From: a virus
Length of the DNA: 46,241 bases
Direction: 5' to 3' (one strand)
Virus record (IMG/VR): IMGVR_UViG_3300022698_000322
Coordinates: 1-46,241 of that record
Within the stretch, counting starts at the first letter, position 1; every line of letters begins with the position of its first letter. The position numbers and the translations under genes were made by a program. Of the stretch, positions 25,076-32,625 are shown piece by piece. A model generated the notes under the pieces. It did not search any database, was not told the origin of the DNA, and worked only from the letters and a program-made list of their open reading frames with translations.

Positions 25076-25408
25076 TTATTCAAAGAGCATCAGTTTATAC
25101 GGCATGTTAGGTTCTGGAGCAGTAAAAGCCATCTTGCCCGACTCAAAATCAATTATATAGTTATGTGGCTTGTACCCAATGAGTGTATCTGTATTAGTAG
25201 ACGCACTATAGCTTCCAATAAAAAATTGGCTGTACGTATACCTGTTCCCCTCAAACGTAACAATATGCTTTTCACCAGGCTCTGTAACAGCATGAGTAGT
25301 ACCATTAATAACATAACGTTTTTGCGAATTTTCTCCACTATTACCAACCGGATTAGAGCCACACCTGATAATAACAAAAGCAGCAATCAACACGAAAAAA
25401 GACCTCAT
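25076..25408 (-). CDS. Small putative lipoprotein
   Basis: The start at 25408 gives 'MRSFFVLIAAFVIIRCGSNP', a short signal peptide with Cys at residue 16 after Val-Ile-Ile-Arg, an atypical but plausible lipobox. The mature 95 residues are beta-rich ('HIVTFEGNRYTYSQFFIGSY'). An upstream in-frame ATG at 25432 would add eight residues. It is the gene before the Cas12-like gene on the same strand (22 bp gap). A surface-exclusion role is possible for a phage-borne lipoprotein but is inference. Confidence 0.6.
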   Translation of the reverse strand: MRSFFVLIAAFVIIRCGSNPVGNSGENSQKRYVINGTTHAVTEPGEKHIVTFEGNRYTYSQFFIGSYSASTNTDTLIGYKPHNYIIDFESGKMAFTAPEPNMPYKLMLFE

Positions 25409-25525
25409 TACATACCCCCTCTTCATAACCAATAAAGGCTACCCACAATTTATGTAATTCAAACAACCAACGGATGGGTTATTTATAATTATAATAAAAA
25501 TTATTATAAAATGCAAGTTATTTCT

Positions 25526-25744
25526 TTATTTTCTCGAATATTTCCACGGTTTATCTTCTTTTTCTAAATCCAGTCGTATTTTAAAATCGCAAATATCCCA
25601 TTGTGGGTAATATTTTTTATAATTTCCACCATTTGATACGTTCGATTTTCTTACCTTTTTTTGGGATTGTTTTTTTTCAAACCGTTTTCTTTTACCACCG
25701 TTATATCCGTCGGTTAATATCGGCTTCCTGTATGATCGTGACAT
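25526..25744 (-). CDS. Small basic phage protein of the 'MSRSYRK' type
   Basis: A 72-residue protein starting 'MSRSYRKPILTDGYNGGKRK', a beginning seen in many short phage proteins of unknown function ('MSRSYKK.PV'). It is very basic, with Tyr/Trp near the C-terminus, consistent with nucleic-acid binding. It follows the gene at 25746-26051 with a 1-bp gap. Confidence 0.55.
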   Translation of the reverse strand: MSRSYRKPILTDGYNGGKRKRFEKKQSQKKVRKSNVSNGGNYKKYYPQWDICDFKIRLDLEKEDKPWKYSRK

Positions 25745-25745
25745 G

Positions 25746-26051
25746 TTATTTTATTGGTACACAGAAGTTTAAACATTTAAATCGTTGCTTAATTGCTTTA
25801 AAGAAACGATTAAACATACCAGAAAACTGTTTATTACGCATTTTTCGTTTTAAACTTTCAGAAAATGGTCTTTCATATAAATAATCAACTTGATAGTAAT
25901 CACCGTACTGATCGTACATGCAAGCACCATCAGGGAAATCTTCATCCATTTCAGGATACCACACAATAGTACCATCAACCTCAATGTGACAAATATCATC
26001 GGTCACCACATTGGTTTCAACACCGTTTTTGCGAGAAATTGTTACTTCCAT
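25746..26051 (-). CDS. Hypothetical protein
   Basis: A 101-residue protein: an acidic beta-like N-terminal half ('ICHIEVDGTIVWYPEMDEDF') and a strongly basic C-terminal half ('LKRKMRNKQFSGMFNRFFKA'). No motif recognised. It is packed between two small genes with gaps of 1 and 3 bp, so it is very likely translated as part of the accessory operon. Confidence 0.5.
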   Translation of the reverse strand: MEVTISRKNGVETNVVTDDICHIEVDGTIVWYPEMDEDFPDGACMYDQYGDYYQVDYLYERPFSESLKRKMRNKQFSGMFNRFFKAIKQRFKCLNFCVPIK

Positions 26052-26054
26052 TTT

Positions 26055-26261
26055 TTAGCCCTTTTCCTTAATATTAAACCGGCACCTGATTATGGATTCC
26101 CTCGGAATCCGTATCGATCCTACAATTTTCTCACAAACCAGGTGCCCGTGCTCCACCCACAACCGAATCGTCCGATCAGTCACACCAAAATATTCGGCAA
26201 CCTCGTAAACATTAAACAGGCTTTTTTTCGGAAGCAGATTATCATCCTGTTTATTAGTCAT
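26055..26261 (-). CDS. Excisionase/MerR-type helix-turn-helix protein (copy 2)
   Basis: A 68-residue protein with 'SLFNVYEVAEYFGVTDRTIR' followed by 'LWVEHGHL', the HTH_17 (excisionase/MerR-like) pattern including the wing 'IRIPRESIIR'. It overlaps the neighbouring paralogue by 4 bp. Such proteins bind DNA as small regulators or recombination directionality factors. No integrase is present in the window, so regulation is more likely. Confidence 0.75.
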   Translation of the reverse strand: MTNKQDDNLLPKKSLFNVYEVAEYFGVTDRTIRLWVEHGHLVCEKIVGSIRIPRESIIRCRFNIKEKG

Positions 26262-26521
26262 ACAAAACGCCTTTTGTTGAATTTACACATCTGAATAGAC
26301 CTTAACGGAATACGACCATTGTGTTCAACAAGATGTTTGTGGTTAACCCATAGTTTAATCGTTGGTTCTGTAGTTCCCAAATACTCAGCAGCCTCAAACA
26401 TAGAAAGTGTTCTGTTGTCGGGGGGTGGAGTTTCCTTTTTTTCTTCTGGTATTTTATCGATAACCTCAACCGGCTTGTTTTGAAAACTTTTTTTGTTCTT
26501 GCTTCCTTTTTTCCTCGGCAT
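26258..26521 (-). CDS. Excisionase/MerR-type helix-turn-helix protein (copy 1)
   Basis: An 87-residue protein with a basic and Pro-rich N-terminal tail followed by 'TLSMFEAAEYLGTTEPTIKL', the same HTH_17 pattern as its downstream neighbour, then 'WVNHKHLVEHNGRIPLRSIQ'. The two are tandem duplicates that have diverged. The start follows the 30-residue gene stop with a GAGGGG Shine-Dalgarno. Confidence 0.72.
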   Translation of the reverse strand: MPRKKGSKNKKSFQNKPVEVIDKIPEEKKETPPPDNRTLSMFEAAEYLGTTEPTIKLWVNHKHLVEHNGRIPLRSIQMCKFNKRRFV

Positions 26522-26534
26522 AATACACCCCTCG

Positions 26535-26627
26535 TTAAATTTTGTCTATTACAAACAACACCTCATTTGAAAACCAACCTTCACGAAGTTCATTACCATC
26601 AAACCGCGGAACAATATACTTATTCAT
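26535..26627 (-). CDS. Micro-protein (30 aa)
   Basis: ATG at 26627 preceded by a perfect AAGGAGG Shine-Dalgarno (7-bp spacing), stop at 26535. The product starts 'MNKYIVPRFDGNELREGWFS'. The strong ribosome-binding site and its position between two operon genes argue for translation. Function unknown. Confidence 0.55.
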   Translation of the reverse strand: MNKYIVPRFDGNELREGWFSNEVLFVIDKI

Positions 26628-26676
26628 AATACCTCCTTTTTAAATTATAACGCCATCTTTTAACTATCTCATTGTA

Positions 26677-26838
26677 TTATATCTCTTTTTGTATCTGAAA
26701 TTTTATATATCTACCAATGCTATCTAATAATTCAGATGTTGCATCGGCAAATATTGCCGCTGCATATCCAATAAAAATACACGCAAGGCCAATACTTAAT
26801 ATTAAAAAACATAATGCAACACAAATAAAACCATTCAT
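26677..26838 (-). CDS. Small single-pass membrane protein (53 aa)
   Basis: ATG at 26838, stop at 26677. Residues 3-32 form a hydrophobic segment ('FICVALCFLILSIGLACIFI'), and the rest is an amphipathic tail. A GAGG Shine-Dalgarno lies 9 bp upstream. It directly follows the large terminase gene. It might be a holin-like or superinfection-exclusion peptide, but nothing specific supports either. Confidence 0.55.
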   Translation of the reverse strand: MNGFICVALCFLILSIGLACIFIGYAAAIFADATSELLDSIGRYIKFQIQKEI

Positions 26839-26858
26839 TTCAATACCTCAATATCAAA

Positions 26859-28607
26859 TTATAAAGCCATCCTGTTTACCATATCGTTATACTCCATATC
26901 TTCATAAACAGATTTTACCGGACCTTCATTTTCAATTGTAACGCCAATTGCCATTAATAAGGCGGCCATATCATCAATTTTGTCAGCAGATTTCTTCCTG
27001 TCAGGAGCCATATTTAAGTTTACATCCGTCCGAGCAACAATGTTTGATGCGCACCAGTTTAATACAGGATCACCCCCATGCCGCAGCTTTCCTGAAACAT
27101 ACATCTCTTCAAGTTTCTTCATCGCCGGATGATAGCTTTTTGGTCCCTGAATGAACTCAACAAGATTAAGACCTTCTTTTGTTAAATTGTTCGCAAGTTC
27201 TGTTGCATTCCAGCGATCATACGCTATTGTTTGTATTTTAAATTTATTGTTTAATTCTATGATATCACGTTCTACTACCTCATAATCAATAACATTTCCC
27301 CCTGTTTTTTTGATCAACCCCATATTAACCCATGCGGAATACGGTACGGTTCCACGTTCAGTTCTAATTTTTATAGCATCCTCCGGGCACCATCGCCAAC
27401 CGTAAGTATAATATATACCGTCAACATCCCAAAGCAGCCGAAACGCGGCAAGGTCCATCGTACTCGCAAGATCAAGTCCACCATAACAAGGATATTCTTT
27501 CACAAAATCAAAATCAATTTCAGAAGAGCACTCACGCCATTTTAAAAGATTAACCCATCCACCCGAAACCGAAGCCTGACGATTAAGTCGTTTTATTTTG
27601 AACTCAGCCAATTTAGATGGCATTTGCTTTGCCTCAATAGCTTCTTTACGTATTGCGGAAAGTAAATTAGGGTTTGTATCTATAAGCGGGTTTGCCTTTA
27701 CCCATTTTGATTCGTCGAAATCATCATCGGCTTTTATACCGGCAGTCTTATCTTCATCGTCCAGACACCAGAATAAAGCCAAAAAATGATCTGCTTCGTT
27801 TCCAAATACGCCCTGCAATAACTTTTTCGAAAAATCCCGCAGTTCACCCCATGGACCAGGTGATGTATACCCCTCTGTCGTAGTATATAACCATAGCGGA
27901 TTAGACCGCGCACCAGCAGCAGAAGTCAACACGTTTAGAAGATCTGGATCTTTATGTGCATGTATCTCATCAAGTGCCGTATGAGACGGATTCAACCCGT
28001 CTTGAGTACTTGCTTTCGCATGTATTGGCCTGAAATTACTACCAGTATCATATTTAGTTATCGCCTTGGCCCACACCTCTAACCCAAAAGCCTCCCGAAG
28101 TTCGGGAGTTTTTTCAATCATCTTTTTTGCGATGCCGAAAATTATAGCAGCTTGAGGAAACGTTGTGGCGGCACTAATTACCTGTGCGCCAGGTTCGCCC
28201 TCACAGCATATACAATATATTAAAATTGCCGCTGCGAGGGTGCTCTTTCCAGACTTCCGTGCCGTGGCATACAAAGCAGACGTAAAACGACGGCCACCAG
28301 TTTTTTTATCCCTAAACCCGAATAATTGAACAATAAAAAAGCATTGCGCCGGATGTAATACGATTGTCGGTGAATCCCATTTACCTTCTACGTGCGGGAG
28401 CTTTTCAATAAAATCACATGCGTTATTACCTTCGTTTTCTTCGTAATTTTTATTAAAATAAAATGTACAATCCTTTTTTTTTGTCCTTTTTAAATCATCT
28501 AGAAAACGCTGTGCTGCCAATCGTATCCATCGGCAATGTTTTTTATAATTTTTATCACTTATTGCATCACGCGCATACTTTTCTGCCGTTTCAACATAAT
28601 TTTTCAT
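26859..28607 (-). CDS. terL: Terminase large subunit
   Basis: A 582-residue packaging motor. ATPase domain: 'ATARKSGKSTLAAAIL' is Walker A (about residue 112) and 'PSHTALDEIHAHKD' carries Walker B Asp-Glu. Nuclease domain: 'YGGLDLASTMDLAAF' (RNase H-like first Asp) and 'KIDDMAALLMAIG' (last Asp pair). It is of the HK97/P2-like Terminase_1 type. It overlaps terS by 4 bp. Confidence 0.95.
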   Translation of the reverse strand: MKNYVETAEKYARDAISDKNYKKHCRWIRLAAQRFLDDLKRTKKKDCTFYFNKNYEENEGNNACDFIEKLPHVEGKWDSPTIVLHPAQCFFIVQLFGFRDKKTGGRRFTSALYATARKSGKSTLAAAILIYCICCEGEPGAQVISAATTFPQAAIIFGIAKKMIEKTPELREAFGLEVWAKAITKYDTGSNFRPIHAKASTQDGLNPSHTALDEIHAHKDPDLLNVLTSAAGARSNPLWLYTTTEGYTSPGPWGELRDFSKKLLQGVFGNEADHFLALFWCLDDEDKTAGIKADDDFDESKWVKANPLIDTNPNLLSAIRKEAIEAKQMPSKLAEFKIKRLNRQASVSGGWVNLLKWRECSSEIDFDFVKEYPCYGGLDLASTMDLAAFRLLWDVDGIYYTYGWRWCPEDAIKIRTERGTVPYSAWVNMGLIKKTGGNVIDYEVVERDIIELNNKFKIQTIAYDRWNATELANNLTKEGLNLVEFIQGPKSYHPAMKKLEEMYVSGKLRHGGDPVLNWCASNIVARTDVNLNMAPDRKKSADKIDDMAALLMAIGVTIENEGPVKSVYEDMEYNDMVNRMAL

Positions 28608-29083
28608 AAAACACCAAGCCGTCCCTTATTCTCTAAAAATTTGTTTTTCTTTTTCGCAGAACCATCAACCCTTATTTTTGTTCTGCTCGATGGTGTCATA
28701 CCGAATTCTGCTAAATACCTATGACAATCCCTCATAGATGTATTAGCAATATTTAGATAGGGATTGTTTATTGGATTTCCATTTTTTGTTTTAACAACCA
28801 TATTTGCAGGAGTAATCTTTTTTTCCGCATCAACCCATCTTCCGTATGCCTGACAATACAAAGCAAGCATAGATAAATCGATATCAGTCAACACACCAAT
28901 ATTATGTAACTTTACTGATATGCTATACCACTCCTCTTTAGCTGTGTCAGACAAAAACTCAGGAGGATCTGGCACATTTTCAACAACATCAGGTTCCGGC
29001 TCATCATTATTACGTCGACATGGGCGGTCGGTGCCGTTTATGACGTGTAATTTGGTTGGCTTTCGTGGTCTTCCTGCTGTCAT
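28604..29083 (-). CDS. terS: Terminase small subunit (P27 family)
   Basis: A 159-residue protein with the P27 pattern: 'GRPRKPTKLHVINGT' at the N-terminus, 'PEFLSDTAKEEWYSI', and 'LALYCQAYGRWVDAEKKI'. The C-terminal 'RDCHRYLAEFGMTPSSRTKI' is the segment that contacts the large subunit. It recognises the packaging site. It lies directly upstream of terL as usual. Confidence 0.92.
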   Translation of the reverse strand: MTAGRPRKPTKLHVINGTDRPCRRNNDEPEPDVVENVPDPPEFLSDTAKEEWYSISVKLHNIGVLTDIDLSMLALYCQAYGRWVDAEKKITPANMVVKTKNGNPINNPYLNIANTSMRDCHRYLAEFGMTPSSRTKIRVDGSAKKKNKFLENKGRLGVL

Positions 29084-29108
29084 TGTGTTTTAAACTGCCT
29101 TTTTTGAT

Positions 29109-29219
29109 TTAAATTAAGCACTTTTTAAAATTGGCATCCTTGATTATGCGAGGATTGTCCGGGTTTTTATGCAGTTTTTCAATGGGAACCATTTTAGCCT
29201 GTGGCAATGTTTCACTCAT
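29109..29219 (-). pseudogene. Truncated ParB-like N-terminus (remnant of a ParB/DNA methylase gene)
   Basis: A 36-codon ORF with a good Shine-Dalgarno (GGAG). It reads 'MVPIEKLHKNPDNPRIIKDA' then 'NFKKCLI' and stops. This is the first block of ParB-N-type proteins, which in many phages is fused to a DNA methyltransferase and lies next to terS. The rest is missing. The gene seems to have been broken by a deletion or frameshift, and a complete ParB-Dam gene of different sequence is found 0.8 kb upstream in cassette DNA. Confidence 0.7.
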
Positions 29220-29232
29220 CTTCTTTTTCTCC

Positions 29233-29432
29233 ATTTACCTTTTTCTTTTTAAGATCGGGGGCCAGAATTTCGGATATGGGAAAAACCTGATGCCCCTCCG
29301 GTTACACACCAGGCGGCCACAGAGGCTATAACGCCCCCCCCGCTTCGGGTTGTGGGTGTCTTCGATACTGTTCTGAGAGACGGGTTGTAAACCGTACCGC
29401 CCCCGGTGCTTGAGCCGCAACATGGCATACTG
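29233..29432. other. GC-rich stretch without a convincing gene
   Basis: About 200 bp, clearly richer in GC than the phage genes on its left. Several G/C runs (for example eight Gs on the minus strand near 29335) and complementary segments (CACC...GGCGG with CCGCC...GGTG on the minus strand) suggest secondary structure. Open frames cross it but have poor codon content and no family match. It may be the remains of a cassette. Confidence 0.4.
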
Positions 29433-29513
29433 CGTTCACCGCATGTATGCTGTTGCGGCCTATAATCCACTTCCTTAATTTCCTGCCGCAATTGCATACT
29501 GCGGCTGTTGTAC
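29433..29513 (-). repeat. attC-like recombination site (cassette end), minus orientation
   Basis: On the minus strand it begins GTACAAC (R''-like) and contains GCCGCAGTATGC paired with GCATACATGCGG, and ATTGCGGC paired with GCCGCAAC. The site is homologous to the plus-strand site at 45424-45510, with compensatory changes in the stems. The terminal core (R') is degenerate. It lies just past the nuclease gene at 29532. Confidence 0.7.
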
Positions 29514-29531
29514 GAAGTTCGGGCGGCTTCC

Positions 29532-29954
29532 TTAATTTTCTGCGCGCGCGTCTTCGTTTTTCTGTGCCCACTGCACCCAATTTCTTATACGCTGCTTCAC
29601 AATATCAAGCGTCGCTGGTTTCCACTTCTCGCCCTTCCCGGAAAACCACACCATAAGGCCATCCACCACCATAGTCTCAGCATTGCCAGAAACCACAAAA
29701 ACGGATAATAATTTTGTTTTCGTCAATCGTTCGTACATCAGAAGTTGCCCGCGCTTGAGTTCCTGCTGTCCTTCTTTCCATTCGAGCATTAAGCCCTTTC
29801 CGTTGATCTCTACTATCGCGTCAACGTCTCCAAAGTTGATTCGTCCGGGAAAGCAGTCTGAAAAAAATTCGATCTTTGGCCGCTTCAGCTTGTTGAAACA
29901 TCCGCGCTTATCGCAATCCCACCGAAGCGGGTTATATCCGTTCACCTGCTCCAT
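29532..29954 (-). CDS. PD-(D/E)XK-like nuclease
   Basis: A 140-residue protein. 'INFGDVDAIVEINGKGLMLE' followed by 'WKEGQQ' gives the core Asp...Glu-x-Lys of the PD-(D/E)XK fold (about residues 37-61). The preceding 'CDKRGCFNKLKRPKIEFF' contains a Cys pair. The gene overlaps the ParB-Dam methyltransferase by 13 bp on the same strand, so the two are coupled. The pairing recalls a compact restriction-modification or nuclease-protection unit, but phage DNA-processing nucleases of this kind also exist alone. Confidence 0.7.
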   Translation of the reverse strand: MEQVNGYNPLRWDCDKRGCFNKLKRPKIEFFSDCFPGRINFGDVDAIVEINGKGLMLEWKEGQQELKRGQLLMYERLTKTKLLSVFVVSGNAETMVVDGLMVWFSGKGEKWKPATLDIVKQRIRNWVQWAQKNEDARAEN

Positions 29955-30991
29955 GTAATGCCAAACTTTCCGAACACCCGACAGAAAACATCAGACTTCT
30001 TTCCAAGGTAAATGACGGCTTGCCCTTGAAGTGGCGCGCCGGGATTTCCGCTTGGGTCAAGAAAACGAATCCGGCTTTTAGGAAAGCAAACCGCACTGCT
30101 GCATTCTGCCATGCTCTGAAACCATGCTGTTTCAGTTGCGTTGTTCACGAGTACACACGCTTCATCAATCTCCTTTGCCTTAAACTTCTTGACAATCGCG
30201 GCGGAGAATTGGCCTATCAGCGGCTGCGCATAAGGCGGATTCATGAATGTGCGCCCATGCCATCTATTTGAAAGCCCGTCGTCGTCGATTGTGAAAAATG
30301 TTTCGGCCTTCACCGTGCGGTTCGCCTTCTCGCTCGATGCCGGATCACAGTCAATGCCGCCCATGACTTCGCGGACGGCTTTGACGTACTCTGGCGGCGT
30401 GTACCATTCATTTTCTCCTGTGGCAAGCGCAACATGCGCCTTCTTTTCTGTTGCTGTTGCCTTGGATTCAAAGTCTTTCACAACTTCCCGCTGCTTCTCC
30501 GGCGTAGCTTTTGTAAGACGCGCCGCCACGCTCACCGGCATTTTCCCTGAGTCCACGGCACGCGATAACTCCGGCGTTCCACGCTCCTGCACCACGCGGG
30601 CGCGCTGAACACTGCTACGAGCAACCGACATTCGTTTTGCTGCACCGGCCTGAGAAACTGCTTCAATTGAAGCAGTTGTTTTCTCTGGCCTGCCTTCGTT
30701 CATCGTCGCAATTCTCGCGGCGATCATTGCCCGCTGCGATTCGTTCAAATGGCGTCGCTTAAGGTTCAGCGAAATCACGAAGCCAAGCGGGTCTTTGCCT
30801 TTGTATTCGCGTGTCTTGATTTCAACTCCAGCATCCTTGCACGCTCGCGCCCGGTTGCGCCCGTCAAGAATTTTGTCCTCGTACAACCAGACTGACTCAT
30901 GCAGGCCATTCTCTTTGATGTCGGCAACGAGCGCATCGTATTCCGCGCCTTCAATCATCGGAAAAATGTCTGCCATCGGATGGTATTTCAT
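29942..30991 (-). CDS. ParB-like domain fused to phage Dam-type N6-adenine methyltransferase
   Basis: A 349-residue protein. Residues 1-100 are ParB-N-like ('EYDALVADIKENGLHESVWL', 'ILDGRNRARACKDAG', 'LNLKRRHLNESQRAMIAARI'). A KorB-like helical linker follows to about 190. The C-terminal half has the phage Dam pattern 'GENEWYTPPEYVKAVREVMG', 'IDCDPASSEKAN' and the catalytic 'TFMNPPYAQPLIGQF' (NPPY). It probably methylates adenines in phage DNA. GC content is above that of the late genes, fitting acquisition by transfer. It lies between inverted repeats and attC-like sites. Confidence 0.88.
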   Translation of the reverse strand: MKYHPMADIFPMIEGAEYDALVADIKENGLHESVWLYEDKILDGRNRARACKDAGVEIKTREYKGKDPLGFVISLNLKRRHLNESQRAMIAARIATMNEGRPEKTTASIEAVSQAGAAKRMSVARSSVQRARVVQERGTPELSRAVDSGKMPVSVAARLTKATPEKQREVVKDFESKATATEKKAHVALATGENEWYTPPEYVKAVREVMGGIDCDPASSEKANRTVKAETFFTIDDDGLSNRWHGRTFMNPPYAQPLIGQFSAAIVKKFKAKEIDEACVLVNNATETAWFQSMAECSSAVCFPKSRIRFLDPSGNPGAPLQGQAVIYLGKKSDVFCRVFGKFGITWSR

Positions 30992-31046
30992 GGTTTCCTT
31001 TCTTGGTTTTCGCGCGCGCCTATAATTTCAAAGCCGCCCGAATTTT

Positions 31047-31064
31047 GTACAACATTTGTTAGGC
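31047..31064 (-). repeat. Collapsed attC-like site
   Basis: On the minus strand GCCTAAC-aaat-GTTGTAC: the R''-type and R'-type ends of an attC site with the middle deleted. It marks the junction between the 56-residue gene, whose TAA stop lies in GCCTAAC, and the methylase-nuclease unit. Confidence 0.6.
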
Positions 31065-31229
31065 GACAGTTTTTTGTTGCTCCGCTTTATAAGCAAGCAT
31101 ACAACCACTGTGCCAGTCTGAAGGCGGATTACCTTCCTTTACATAGCATTCACAACATTGGTATACGTTACCCGTTTTAGCACTCCAGCTTTCGTGCATA
31201 GCCGCCTTTCCACACTTACACTTTTTCAT
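31059..31229 (-). CDS. Zinc-ribbon micro-protein (56 aa)
   Basis: ATG at 31229 with a GGAGG Shine-Dalgarno 6 bp upstream, stop at 31059. The N-terminus 'MKKCKCGKAAMHESWSAKTG' and 'NVYQCCECYVKEG' provide two Cys pairs for Zn. The end 'HSGCMLAYKAEQQKTVA' is helical. It overlaps the collapsed attC site at its stop codon, as cassette genes often do. Function unknown. Confidence 0.65.
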   Translation of the reverse strand: MKKCKCGKAAMHESWSAKTGNVYQCCECYVKEGNPPSDWHSGCMLAYKAEQQKTVA

Positions 31230-31248
31230 GCTTGCCTCCAGTATATGG

Positions 31249-31341
31249 TCAACAAAAATACCTATTTTTACTAATATCCCTTAAAAGCTCATATTGCCGT
31301 CTATCAGACTTAATAAGAATTTCGTTGTTTAGAGATGCCAT
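31249..31341 (-). CDS. Micro-protein (30 aa)
   Basis: ATG at 31341 with GGAG 9 bp upstream, stop at 31249, 20 bp before the next start. The product 'MASLNNEILIKSDRRQYELL' plus ten residues is helical and charged. The only evidence is the ribosome-binding site, spacing and operon position. Confidence 0.4.
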   Translation of the reverse strand: MASLNNEILIKSDRRQYELLRDISKNRYFC

Positions 31342-31371
31342 AATAAAACTCCAAGGAAAAATTTATTTCTT

Positions 31372-31635
31372 CTAACATTTCGGCGCATACGAAGTGCCCT
31401 CGATCCAGTCGCAATTGTAGCACCCATACTTATCGTGCGCCATCCAATAGCATATTCTAGAACTACCGCACTTAGGACATTTTGTAATGCGCCTGTTGTG
31501 TGTTGGTTCGCCAACTTCCGCAGCTTCTGTGGCCGCGACCCAACACTCCCACATAAGCGACCGTACCTTCGTTGATACCGTATCTGCAGCGAAGCGGTCC
31601 ATAAACTCCTGAAATTTTCGGTTATTAGCGGCCAC
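31372..31635 (-). CDS. Zinc-ribbon protein with helical N-terminus
   Basis: An 87-residue protein. The start is GTG at 31635 with AAAGGAG upstream. The N-terminal helix is 'NNRKFQEFMDRFAADTVSTK'. The C-terminal 'ITKCPKCGSSRICYWMAHDK' and 'YGCYNCDWIEG' form a Cys4 zinc ribbon. It is the first gene downstream of the HNH endonuclease gene and opens the cassette-like stretch. Probably nucleic-acid binding. Confidence 0.65.
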   Translation of the reverse strand: MAANNRKFQEFMDRFAADTVSTKVRSLMWECWVAATEAAEVGEPTHNRRITKCPKCGSSRICYWMAHDKYGCYNCDWIEGTSYAPKC

Positions 31636-31705
31636 CTACAATCTCCTTTCAAGGGCGGACTTGCACAAAACGGTTCGCGAATATGTGAATATCAATTTTC
31701 TTCCA

Positions 31706-32062
31706 TCATAATTTTCCAGTCTCTATCGGATACCCATCAACACCAATATGCTTAACAACTTTACCGCTTTTCTCGTATATTTGTTTGTTTCTGTTATGAC
31801 AATGTTCGCACAACGACTGGAACGGCCCCTTAAAAAACAATTTAATATTCCCACGGTGGGGTACTATATGATCACATACCGTAGCTACAGTAATTTTCCC
31901 CCCTTTTTTACAATCACGGCACATTGGTTCACGCGCCAACTGAGCCTTTCTAATTCTTCGCCAGGTAGGAGTATGGTATAAATAATTATATTGTCCAGAT
32001 TGATTACTTTTTAATTGCCGTACGGCGTGCGGTTTATGTGTTTCTGGTTTTTGCGGAGACAT
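31706..32062 (-). CDS. HNH endonuclease (packaging-associated)
   Basis: A 118-residue protein with the HNH motif: 'LAREPMCRDCKKGGKITVAT' (first Cys pair), 'VCDHIVPHRGNIKLFF' (the His-containing core) and 'FQSLCEHCHNRNKQIYEKSG' (second Cys pair and the Asn). In HK97-like phages an HNH protein assists the terminase in cos cleavage and lies next to terS. Here 2.6 kb of cassette DNA separates them. It is the first gene of the minus-strand operon. Confidence 0.9.
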   Translation of the reverse strand: MSPQKPETHKPHAVRQLKSNQSGQYNYLYHTPTWRRIRKAQLAREPMCRDCKKGGKITVATVCDHIVPHRGNIKLFFKGPFQSLCEHCHNRNKQIYEKSGKVVKHIGVDGYPIETGKL

Positions 32063-32347
32063 TATTAATAATATACATATTATTTGCCTTATATGGCGTG
32101 TAAAATAATCAATAATCGCGTCGATTTTCCTTACACTGGCACAATGCGCTACAAGTCTATAGTTTATATATACTTACGTGGATTTTTTACCGGTTTTATC
32201 AAATCGGTGTCGGTTTCTTTTACACTTTAAAATGTTCAAGAATCTGAAAAACGCCTTAATTACAGTGTATAGGGCACTTTTTGTTTTGGCACAGTATTCG
32301 CTTTATTATATGGGTAGATAACACACAAACAAACCGAGGAGGACGGA
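32063..32347. promoter_or_regulatory. Divergent promoter region between late/packaging and early operons
   Basis: A 285-bp AT-rich gap between genes transcribed away from each other. A plausible plus-strand promoter is TTGGCA (32286-32291), a 17-bp spacer and TATGGG (32309-32314), 34 bp before the first early ATG. CGGT-containing near-repeats lie around 32189-32216. No ORF is credible in the gap. Confidence 0.5.
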
Positions 32348-32611
32348 ATGAATCCCAACGAGATGATCAAAAAAATTGAGGCATTGGCAGCTGAGGGCAA
32401 AAAAAGTTTGACTATTAAATCTGATGGTAAAGATGGGCACAAATACTCCGCTCATCTGTTTGTCATGACAACAAATCCGGTCAACGGATCAATCATTATC
32501 TTGAGAGATGGACAGGCGTTTTTGGAAAAATCTTTTAGTTCTGTTTTGCCAGTCTATCAGTCGGCAATGGATAATATTAACGTATTAGTTGGAGATCGCA
32601 GAAACAACTAA
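32348..32611 (+). CDS. Hypothetical early protein
   Basis: An 87-residue protein preceded by CCGAGGAGG. The N-terminus is helical ('NEMIKKIEALAAEGKKSLTI') and the rest is beta-like. It is the first gene of the early operon and shares the 'accgaggagga.gga' ribosome-binding leader with the next gene. No family recognised. Confidence 0.6.
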   Translation: MNPNEMIKKIEALAAEGKKSLTIKSDGKDGHKYSAHLFVMTTNPVNGSIIILRDGQAFLEKSFSSVLPVYQSAMDNINVLVGDRRNN

Positions 32612-32625
32612 CCGAGGAGGATGGA

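Larger units (their letters stand above)
29507..31053. repeat. 21-bp inverted repeats flanking the methylase-nuclease pair
   Basis: GTTGTACGAAGTTCGGGCGG(C) at 29507-29527 and its complement at 31033-31053 match at 19 of 21 positions. They enclose the PD-(D/E)XK-like and ParB-Dam genes and overlap the attC-like ends on both sides. They define the boundaries of an acquired two-gene unit. Confidence 0.75.

Noticed and set aside
26055-26521. The HTH_17 pair as excisionases of an integrated prophage
   Set aside because: No integrase or attachment site found; the proteins may simply be regulators.
29249-29497. Minus ORF in the GC-rich stretch next to terS
   Set aside because: No ribosome-binding site, no family pattern, overlaps an attC-like site; more likely non-coding cassette remains.
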